The notes under the pieces: model-generated | Seen by the model: the letters and a program-made list of their open reading frames with translations, nothing else | What the model was told of the DNA's origin: nothing | Databases searched by the model: none | Source of the DNA: CAZJNX01 sp964547415 | GTDB lineage: Bacteria; Pseudomonadota; Alphaproteobacteria; Rhizobiales; Amorphaceae | Length of the DNA stretch: 13,270 nt | Assembly (NCBI GenBank): GCA_964547415.1 | Contig: CAZJNX010000138.1 | Coordinates: 1 to 13,270, forward strand | Direction: 5' to 3' | In this document: positions 10,901 to 13,270 of the stretch, one piece after another | Layout of the letters: each line of letters begins with the position of its first letter | Numbering within the stretch: position 1 is the stretch's first letter | Translations under genes and position numbers: made by a program

Positions 10901-13270
10901 CCGACGTGACCGACCGGGAGGCGATGGCCGGCGTCGTCGCGCGGCTGCGCGCGGCCTGGGGCGCAATCGACGGGGCGATCCACGCCGCCCTCGTCCTCAG
11001 CGACCGGACCCTCGCGCGGATGGACGGGGCGACCTTCCGCGCCGCCCTCGCCCCGAAGCTCGCCGGCAGCGTCGCCATGGCCGAGGCGCTCGCGGGCGAG
11101 CCGCTGTCCTTCTTCGCCTTCCTGTCGTCGGTGAACGTGCTGTCGGGGTCCCGCGGGCAGGCCAACTACGTGGCCGCGTCGTGCTTCGTGGACGGCTACG
11201 CCCGCGCCCTTGCCGCCGCGCACCCGTGGCGGGTCCTCACCGTCGACTGGGGCTTCTGGGGCGGCGTCGGCGTCGTGAGCGACGAGACGTACCGCGTCCG
11301 CCTCGCCCGGCAGGGCGTCCACCCGATCGAGCCGGCCGAGGGCGTCGCCGCCTTCGCCTCGGCGCTTGCGAGCGGGTGGGAGCGGGTGGCGATCGCCCGC
11401 GCCGAGCCGGAGGCGCGCCTCGCGCTCGGCCTCGACGAGGCGGCGCCGGATGCGGGGGACGGGCCTGACGCTGCGGACGGGACGGACGCCGCCGACGCGA
11501 CGGACGAGGCCTTCGCCGTCCTGGAGCGCTTCGGCCGCGTGCGGCTCCAGGGCGTCCTCCTCGACCTGGCGGAGGGCGCGGCGGCCGGCAAGGCGTGGAC
11601 CACCGAGGGGCTGCGGCGCGGCCTCGGCGTCGCCGACCGCCACGGCGCGCTCTTCCCGGCTCTCCTCGACGCCCTCGCCCGCGACGGCCTCGTCGAGGAA
11701 CGGGACGGCCTGTGGCGCCTTCCCCCCGACCGCGCCTCCCTCGCGGCGGCACGAACCGCCCTCGACGCCGCGGAGGCCGCGGCCCCCTGGCTCGCCGGTC
11801 CGCGCCGCCTGCTCGAGGCGTGCCTCGACGCCTATCCCGCCCTCCTCACGGGGGCGGCCGACCCGCTCGCCGTCCTGTTCCCCGGCGCGTCCATGGAGCT
11901 CGTCGAGGCGGCCTATGCGGGCAATCCCGTCGCCGACCGCTTCAACCGGGCGCTCGCCGAGGCCGCCCGGGCCGCCGCCGCGTCAGGGCCGGCGGACGCG
12001 CCGTTCCGCGTCGTCGAGATCGGCGCGGGAACGGGCAGCACCACGGCGGTCGCGATGGAGGCGCTGGCGGGCCTCGGGCGGCCGGTCGCCTACCTCGCGA
12101 CCGACGTCTCCCACCGCTTCCTCGCCCACGGCGAGGCCCGGTTCGCGGGGCGGGAAGGGCTCTCCTTCGCCCTCCTCGACGTGGAGCGGACGCCGGAGGA
12201 GAACGGCCTCGAGGCGGGCGCCTTCGACCTCGCGATCGCCGCCAACGTCCTCCATGCGACCGCGGACCTTTCGGCGACGCTCGAAAACGTCCGCCGCCTC
12301 CTGCGGCCGGGCGGGCGGCTCCTCTTGTCGGAGGCGACGCGGCGGCAGGACTTCGGCACCCTCGTCTTCGGCCTGACGCCGGGCTGGTGGCGCGCGCGGG
12401 ACCGGGAGCGGCGGATCCCCTTCTCCCCGCTCGTGCGGCCCGAGGAGTGGCTGCGCCTCCTCGGCGAGGCGGGCTTTTCCGGCGCGAGCGTCGCCGCGGG
12501 CGGGGCGGCGGCACCCCACTCCCTCCTCATGGCGGAGAACGGCGCGGCCTCCGCCGTGGTCGCCGCGGAGGCGCCCGTGCGGGCCGCGGCGCCGGTGCCG
12601 GCGGCGGGAGAGCCGGCCGAGAAGCTGGAGGAGCACCTGCGCGGCCTCCTCGCCGAGGTCCTGAAGCTGGAGCCGGGCGAGGTGCGGCGCAACGAGGGCT
12701 TCGACCGCTACGGGCTCGAATCCCTCACCGCCCTCGAGATCCGCAACCGGCTCGACCGGGACATCCCGGGCCTGCCGGCGACGCTCCTGTTCGAGCACGA
12801 CACCATCGCCCGCCTCGCCGCCTGGCTCGCCGACACCCATCCGGAGCCGGTCGCCCGCCTCCTCGCCGGCAGCCCGTCGGCCGACGCCTCCTCGCCGGCC
12901 GACGTGACGGCGGCGCAGGCCGTCCCGCCGGCCGAGGCCGTCCCGTCCGCCACGGCCGCCGGCGCGGCGCCATCCGGGCCGGATCCCGCGCCCGCCCCGA
13001 CGGGACCGCAGGTGCCGCGGGCCCCGGCGACCGCGCCGATGCCTCCCGGTACGGCGGCCACGGGCGCGGCGGCGGCTTCGCCTTCGTCCGCTCGGGCGTC
13101 CGCCTCACCGGAACGGAGCGCGCCGGCCGCCCGATCGGCTCCGCCCGCGACAGGGGCCGCGATGGTCGCACCGCCGCCGCCCCCGCCCGCCCCGGCGGTG
13201 CCGCCCGCGCCGGCAGCCGCGGCAGGCGAGGCCGCTCCCGCATCGGGGGCGCCGCCCCGCGCGGATCCGT
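1972..13270 (+). CDS. Trans-AT modular polyketide synthase, cMT-ACP / KS-DH-KR-ACP / KS-DH-KR-cMT-ACP, 3' partial
   Basis: The gene starts with GTG (MSERIDPF...), overlapping the upstream stop as GTGA, and runs open to the window edge: at least 3,766 residues. Approximate residues are cMT1 5-323, ACP1 357-428, KS2 460-867, DH1 1029-1291, KR1 1302-1740, ACP2 1764-1838, KS3 1869-2287, DH2 2446-2699, KR2 2715-3143, cMT2 3180-3522, ACP3 3550-3623, then a low-complexity linker. It is a cytosolic megasynthase that extends a polyketide chain by three units; the first uses KS1 of the preceding protein. No AT, ER or TE domain occurs, so extender units must come from a trans-acting AT. Module order (MT after KR and before ACP) is typical of trans-AT systems. 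Key residues are present in every domain (see the domain entries). The long linker at the end suggests that a further domain, most likely another KS, follows outside the window. Tight overlap with the upstream gene indicates one operon and probable translational coupling. The product is unidentified. Confidence 0.96.
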   Translation, partial: MSERIDPFLALEPLARALLHRAVGGMDLAAVAAPRNPRLPAALGRLLADGPPAGEPEALSAALLAKAPDLSPHVALLERCAAHLPAVLEGRALATDVLFPGGAMDLVEPVYRGNRWTDHFNGLLARAVARAVAVRRAEDPTATVRILEVGAGTGGTSAAVLRALDPHADGVLYDYTDVSPGFVQHGRRVHGAGRAFLRGRVLDLEADPEAQGFVGMSYDVALGTNVVHATGRIAVSLGHLHRLVRPGGLLLLNEIVRASAFGTMTFGLLDGWWAFRDAERRLADAPLLSPAGWRAALAEAGFGEPAVFGWTDPPEASFQCLFVGARGAAGAAGETTRGKPVAQPPPLEASPAPAPREVAAYLAERLAGLLGLDPEEIAHDRPFAEYGVDSIVAPQFVTLVNRERGTALVPTDVFNHATVAGLARHLAPMLPAAPPPPEAGPAPAAADEPVPPVAAEAAADEGIAVVGLACRFPGAADAEAFWADLVAGRSAVREVPAARWTPARPDRPRFGAFLEDHDRFDPEFFNLSWREAEAMSPQQRLFLEEAWHALENAGYGRRSLAGSRCGVFVGAAPDGYGIDENDAASSLGGSLAILSARISYLLDLKGPSVPVDTACSSSLVAVHLACRSLSAGECDMALAGGVSVLMTDERLHTFLDDAGMLSPTGRCHTFDAAADGFVPGEGVGVVVLKRLADARADGDRIVGVIRGSAVNQDGRTSGITAPSGPSQTALQLDAWERAGIGAGEIGLVEAHGTGTQVGDPIEVNALRDAFRRHTDETGFCAIGSVKTNVGHTLTTAGVAGLVKALLAVRHGTIPPSLGFDAPNPEIDFPSSPFFVPRAALPFTRTPRIAVVSSFGFSGTNAHVVVAEAPAAGPPTRGEAGPALVLLSARTAQALAARRADLLAWLGENDPALADLAFTLAHGRSHFEHRLAIVVDSLEALRAWRGATFEGGPLVLPARGGEDEALADLLAAPEPDLAAIARTYVRGGDGDWSRLWPEGGRRIALPGYPFARLAFPVRTRRAARPAPPPVHPLLGEEAPGGAETAFPVALDPSAPWLAGHRFGGRPVLPAMAFPELAVAAGQRARGAPVASVRDLRLERPLPAGADARIVLDTAGEEATFRVVGADGAVHARGRLAFGAAGQAAAVDLEAVAARLRDAFGHGAIYERFGALGFDYGSAFRVIRTLRAGPGEALAEIAPAVPTDPAIALDPALLDGALQAAVGLMLAEGERLATVVPVAVGAVAIHGRVDGPCRAQVREIARGAGERRLAVDVLDPSGRPLLSLSDVKVRVSGAAGADDAVLAFRPTWEAEAVAPAAPPDALLLFDRDETLWRHLGEAPVLVRPGSAFCRLGPRQFALDPDDGEGWRRLVETLAGEDALPAAAWHLWSLGAGGAAPLRDGLVPVFQLSAALARRTPRAPVTILHAHDGRADGAPHAAAVAGFAAALARENPLLRLVSTGLEATGPADVAAVLAAETAAAAGPAATAWTAAGERTVRRLDETDLPRGDGPPLPEGAVVLLTGGLGGIGRRLAVHLAARAKARLVLVGRSRAGEVAEAVVAEVRAAGGDALYRAADVADEAAVAAVVAEARACFGPLDAVIHAAGVTRDRFLIHKDADDLAAVLAPKVAGTLALHRATADEPLAAFVAFSSLAGSLGNAGQTDYAAANAFLDAFAASRAGPGRSLAIGWPYWEAGGLAVDADERARRAKATGIRSLRTEEGLALFDALLAGGAEGAILLLPGERDAIRRLVAPPAAPREGRAPAAAPPVEAALAYLGERLAEATAMPVERIDPDRPLEQYGMDSLLVTRLNGALERDFPALPKTLFFEHATLRGAAAYLAARHAGAFADAAPSAMPEPAPAPAPARPRETAGGIAIVGIAGRYPGAETLEAFWENLKADRDLVTEIPADRLALYGPAAIHATRAQGAFLRRIDEFDPLFFNIAPAEAARIDPNERLFLEIAWEALENAGHTRASLAGDGERRVGVYAGVMYGEYQLLAAEAHARGSATVGGASPYWSIANRVSYHLDLHGPSLAVDSACSSSLTAIHLACQAIAAGECTAAIAGGVNLSLHPLKHVGLAEGGFAASDGRCHSFAAGGDGYVPGEGVGAVVLKPLEAALADGDYVHAVIRGWAANHGGKTNGYTVPSPAGQGRVIGAALRRAGVAPETISYVEAHGTGTALGDPIEVAGLAAAFGEDAPRQACAIGSVKANVGHLEGAAGIAGLTRVVLQLKHRTLTPTRLHGPLNPAIDFAGSPFHVQDRTAPWAAPGPLRAGVSSFGAGGANAHLVVEEGGTVRAAPGADGPALLVLSARTAGQLAAHAARMAAFLEACPFRLADVARTLQVGREAMTCRLALVAASCAEAAAALAAFAAGEAGPALSGEVEDGAAAPPGPDGGSLEDLARAFVAGAAIDFGALPLPGERVPLPATPLVRRRCWLKMPPAVPATADAALHPFLDRAEPSVDGAVLVKTFRPDEPVIRDHRVEGRLLVPGVVQLEMARAAAERAGFPATGLLDVVWPAPLAVGEHGTEARIALKRAERGLSFEIDAGGETVARGRLDDAAAPTPAPLDVGSLRGRAERRLGREEIYDRLAAMGLSYGPSLAVLEDVRVHGGTVVAALAPAPREARVRLPPAALDGALQALLGFAAAAAGPLFVPFALAEARLLADLADARFVVATRGASPDGLALFDLEVTDGDGRPLLLMRGLAARPKGARPAAPAAQFPLAVRLPTWRARALPPAQPPARKIVIAHRGDDLGLADRLGGAVHAVGQGEGDGLVRAAEGADEIVWIAAPAAPAAVGEDAEAMALDLLAAVKALDAAGRLGRELTLRVLTRRFQSVSPKERPDPRAGAVLGLAKCLPQEIPRLSVVLVDVDDPALADPSFAGRLLAEPPAVPVREVAWRGGVRHVLVPAPADLPAPAPALLPGTTVMIVGGAGGIGLEIAGWLARTVSARVALVGRRAEAAVAERIAATDAGRGEIRYLPADVTDREAMAGVVARLRAAWGAIDGAIHAALVLSDRTLARMDGATFRAALAPKLAGSVAMAEALAGEPLSFFAFLSSVNVLSGSRGQANYVAASCFVDGYARALAAAHPWRVLTVDWGFWGGVGVVSDETYRVRLARQGVHPIEPAEGVAAFASALASGWERVAIARAEPEARLALGLDEAAPDAGDGPDAADGTDAADATDEAFAVLERFGRVRLQGVLLDLAEGAAAGKAWTTEGLRRGLGVADRHGALFPALLDALARDGLVEERDGLWRLPPDRASLAAARTALDAAEAAAPWLAGPRRLLEACLDAYPALLTGAADPLAVLFPGASMELVEAAYAGNPVADRFNRALAEAARAAAASGPADAPFRVVEIGAGTGSTTAVAMEALAGLGRPVAYLATDVSHRFLAHGEARFAGREGLSFALLDVERTPEENGLEAGAFDLAIAANVLHATADLSATLENVRRLLRPGGRLLLSEATRRQDFGTLVFGLTPGWWRARDRERRIPFSPLVRPEEWLRLLGEAGFSGASVAAGGAAAPHSLLMAENGAASAVVAAEAPVRAAAPVPAAGEPAEKLEEHLRGLLAEVLKLEPGEVRRNEGFDRYGLESLTALEIRNRLDRDIPGLPATLLFEHDTIARLAAWLADTHPEPVARLLAGSPSADASSPADVTAAQAVPPAEAVPSATAAGAAPSGPDPAPAPTGPQVPRAPATAPMPPGTAATGAAAASPSSARASASPERSAPAARSAPPATGAAMVAPPPPPPAPAVPPAPAAAAGEAAPASGAPPRADP
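1984..2940 (+). other. cMT1 C-methyltransferase domain (N-terminal part of split module)
   Basis: This SAM-dependent domain would methylate the alpha carbon of the ACP1-bound beta-ketoacyl intermediate. It opens with a helix (PFLALEPLARALLHRAV) that aligns by eye with the opening of cMT2, so the protein begins directly with the catalytic domain. Recognisable elements are LFPGGAMDLVEPVYRGN, the SAM loop LEVGAGTGGT (Glu at residue 148), YTDVSP, NVVHAT (His 228) and LLLLNE (Glu 254). The last two match the His/Glu pair thought to be catalytic in PKS cMTs. No KR or DH accompanies it, so the beta-keto group should survive unless trans enzymes act. Confidence 0.93.
3040..3255 (+). other. ACP1 acyl carrier protein domain
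   Basis: The domain comprises LAGLLGLDPEEIAHDRPF, then EYGVDSIV with the phosphopantetheine Ser at residue 390 (codon 3139-3141), and ends with VFNHATVAGLARHL. It carries the product of the split KS1/cMT1 module. Six residues after the Ser is Phe; the Trp found there in many beta-branching ACPs is absent. A short Ala/Pro linker containing four consecutive prolines separates it from KS2. Confidence 0.93.
3349..4572 (+). other. KS2 ketosynthase domain
   Basis: Boundaries are EGIAVVGLACRFPG to GFSGTNAHVVVAEA. Catalytic residues are Cys 615 in VDTACSSS (codon 3814-3816), His 751 in EAHGTGT (4222-4224) and His 791 in TNVGHTLTTAG (4342-4344), so it is a full elongating KS. The sequence is close to KS1 in several stretches (GMLSPTGRCHT, NVGHTL, SSFGFSGTNAH) and differs from KS3. 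It should accept the alpha-methyl beta-keto chain from ACP1. Compared with most relatives it reads MSPQQR where MDPQQR is usual. Confidence 0.95.
4573..5034 (+). other. KS2-flanking subdomain (no acyltransferase)
   Basis: It begins with ALVLLSARTAQALAARRADL and ends with LPGYPFARLAFP, the same flanking fold as after KS1. No GHSxG motif occurs, so no AT is embedded. The usual Trp after LPxYPFxR is missing; Phe-Pro stands near that position. Confidence 0.82.
5056..5844 (+). other. DH1 dehydratase domain
   Basis: This double-hotdog dehydratase would remove water from the beta-hydroxyacyl intermediate on ACP2 to give a 2,3-alkene. It starts at HPLL. The catalytic His 1059 (codon 5146) sits in GHRFGGRPVLP, a good HxxxGxxxxP motif. 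The second half has FDYGSAF and then ALLDGALQAA with the catalytic Asp 1213 (5608) and the Gln four residues later. Both catalytic residues are present. The stretch after the Pro reads AMAFPEL where GVAYLEM is more usual; I judge this a variant and not a loss of function. Confidence 0.92.
5875..7190 (+). other. KR1 ketoreductase domain, B-type
   Basis: This NADPH-dependent reductase has an N-terminal structural half (from PTWEAE) and a catalytic half. Visible motifs are LLTGGLGGIG for the cofactor (from residue 1517), HAAGVTRD, Lys 1623 in APKVAG, Ser 1647 in FSSLAG and Tyr 1660 in TDYAAAN; Ser and Tyr are 13 residues apart as expected. The Asp in GVTRD and the absence of a Trp between Ser and Tyr point to the B-type fold, which makes D-hydroxy products that usually become E alkenes after DH action. 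Confidence 0.93.
7261..7485 (+). other. ACP2 acyl carrier protein domain
   Basis: The domain contains LAYLGERLAEATAMPVERID, then QYGMDSLLV with the phosphopantetheine Ser at residue 1800 (codon 7369-7371), and closes with LPKTLFFEHATLRGAAAYL, a common trans-AT ACP ending. It holds the chain during extension by KS2 and processing by KR1 and DH1. An Ala/Pro linker of about 30 residues follows before KS3. Confidence 0.95.
7576..8832 (+). other. KS3 ketosynthase domain
   Basis: Boundaries are GIAIVGIAGRYPG to SSFGAGGANAHLVVEE. Catalytic residues are Cys 2035 in VDSACSSS (codon 8074-8076), His 2170 in EAHGTGT (8479-8481) and His 2209 in ANVGHLEGAAG (8596-8598). It belongs to a visibly different KS subtype from KS1 and KS2: DPNERLFLE in place of xPQQRLFLE, NRVSYHLDLHGPS, DSACSSS for DTACSSS, and NHGGKTNGYTVP for NQDGxTxGITAP. 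In trans-AT synthases KS subtype tracks the incoming chain, so the difference fits an unsaturated substrate from module 2. That last point is inference. Confidence 0.95.
8833..9270 (+). other. KS3-flanking subdomain with altered end motif
   Basis: From ALLVLSARTAGQLAAHAARM to VPLPATPLVRRRCW. The fold is the same as after KS1 and KS2 and has no GHSxG serine. The expected Tyr-Pro-Phe core of the end motif is Thr-Pro-Leu here, although the Arg-rich and Trp ending is kept (positions 9229-9264). Confidence 0.8.
9307..10068 (+). other. DH2 dehydratase domain
   Basis: Starts at LHPFLDR. The catalytic His 2476 (codon 9397) lies in DHRVEGRLLVPGVVQLEMA, a clean HxxxGxxxxPG motif. The second half shows LSYGPSLAVLEDV and PAALDGALQAL with catalytic Asp 2630 (9859) and the following Gln. 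The domain should dehydrate the beta-hydroxyacyl chain on ACP3. Together with cMT2 this gives an alpha-methyl alkene. Confidence 0.92.
10114..11400 (+). other. KR2 ketoreductase domain, B-type
   Basis: The structural half starts near FPLAVRLPTWRAR and includes AVLGLAKCLPQEIP. The catalytic half has VMIVGGAGGIG for NADPH (from residue 2922), HAALVLSD, Lys 3029 in APKLAG, Ser 3053 in FLSSVN and Tyr 3066 in QANYVAAS. The Asp in LVLSD and the lack of Trp between Ser and Tyr indicate B-type stereochemistry. The HAALVLSDRTLARMD pattern resembles KRs that sit next to a cMT in trans-AT modules, as this one does. Confidence 0.92.
11430..11508 (+). other. Acidic Asp/Ala-rich linker between KR2 and cMT2
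   Basis: About 26 residues with repeated Asp (LDEAAPDAGDGPDAADGT, then DAADATDE) join KR2 to cMT2. The other linkers in the protein are Ala/Pro-rich and not strongly acidic, so this one stands out. It is probably a flexible, extended spacer. It contains an 18-base direct repeat, listed separately. Confidence 0.7.
11467..11502 (+). repeat. Two-copy imperfect 18-bp tandem repeat in the acidic linker
   Basis: Copies are 11467-11484 and 11485-11502, encoding DAADGT and DAADAT. They differ at three positions. Slippage of this unit would change linker length without breaking the frame. Confidence 0.65.
11509..12537 (+). other. cMT2 C-methyltransferase domain
   Basis: SAM-dependent alpha-methylation of the chain on ACP3. 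Elements in order are FAVLERFGRVRLQGVLL, LFPGASMELVEAAYAGN, the SAM loop VEIGAGTGSTT (Glu at residue 3349), ATDVSHRF, NVLHAT (His 3428) and LLLSEAT (Glu 3454), then WWRARDRERRIPFSPLV. It has the same architecture as cMT1 and keeps the same His/Glu pair. Its place after KR2 and before ACP3 is the normal trans-AT order. Methylation probably occurs at the beta-keto stage, before KR2 and DH2 act. Confidence 0.94.
12619..12840 (+). other. ACP3 acyl carrier protein domain
   Basis: Contains LRGLLAEVLKLEPGEVRRNE, then RYGLESLTALEIRNRL with the phosphopantetheine Ser at residue 3584 (codon 12721-12723), and ends with LPATLLFEHDTIARLAAWL. The residue before the Ser is Glu where Asp is usual (GLES for GxDS), a conservative change. 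It carries the product of module 3 towards whatever follows outside the window. Confidence 0.93.
12841..13270 (+). other. Long Ala/Pro/Ser-rich inter-module linker, open at window end
   Basis: About 143 residues after ACP3 consist mainly of Ala, Pro, Ser and Gly with no recognisable fold, and include six prolines in a row (13171-13188). It resembles the visible linker before KS1 at 2-202 but is longer than the roughly 30-residue ACP-KS linkers inside this protein. No stop occurs, so the protein continues, most probably into another KS. Confidence 0.7.

Noticed and set aside
7744..11643. Minus-strand open frame of about 1,299 codons
   Set aside because: Antisense to KS3, DH2, KR2 and the start of cMT2, with biased low-complexity composition and no motif. 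A GC artefact.
479..12736. Very frequent CTCGAG hexamers (more than 20) as a regulatory or uptake signal
   Set aside because: Most are in-frame Leu-Glu codon pairs. The strong CTC preference and GAG-only glutamate explain the excess.

Overview
The window is a piece of a trans-AT type I modular polyketide synthase (PKS) locus from a very GC-rich bacterium. GC looks like 75-80% by eye, third codon positions are almost always G or C, and leucine is written CTC far more often than CTG. The sequence alone does not fix the taxon; a high-GC proteobacterium is a reasonable guess. All supported coding is on the plus strand and covers the whole window, so there is no intergenic stretch, RNA gene, mobile element or CRISPR array.

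Layout. (1) Positions 2-1975 hold the 3' end of a PKS gene: an Ala/Pro-rich linker, one complete ketosynthase (KS1) with its flanking subdomain, and a short tail before TGA. (2) A second PKS gene starts with GTG at 1972, overlapping that stop by four bases (GTGA), six bases after a GGAGG ribosome-binding site. It stays open to the window end, giving at least 3,766 codons with neither stop nor frameshift. In order it encodes cMT1-ACP1 / KS2-DH1-KR1-ACP2 / KS3-DH2-KR2-cMT2-ACP3 / a long Ala/Pro/Ser linker that runs off the edge. No acyltransferase domain (no GHSxG serine) follows any of the three KSs. Each KS instead leads into the flanking-linker fold that ends near an LPxYPFxR-type motif, and this marks the synthase as trans-AT, fed by a separate acyltransferase not in the window.

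How the genes work together. KS1 ends the upstream protein and cMT1-ACP1 begins the downstream protein, so one module is split between two polypeptides and the genes are probably translationally coupled. Read collinearly, the split module would make an alpha-methyl (or alpha,alpha-dimethyl) beta-ketoacyl thioester. Module 2 would add a disubstituted double bond and module 3 an alpha-methylated double bond. The predicted intermediate on ACP3 is R-CO-CH(CH3)-CH=CH-CH=C(CH3)-CO-S-ACP, possibly with a gem-dimethyl carbon. Both KRs look B-type, which normally goes with E alkenes. All three KSs, both DHs, both KRs, both cMTs and all three ACPs keep their key catalytic or attachment residues. Product identity, cluster boundaries, loading, release and the trans-acting AT cannot be seen here.
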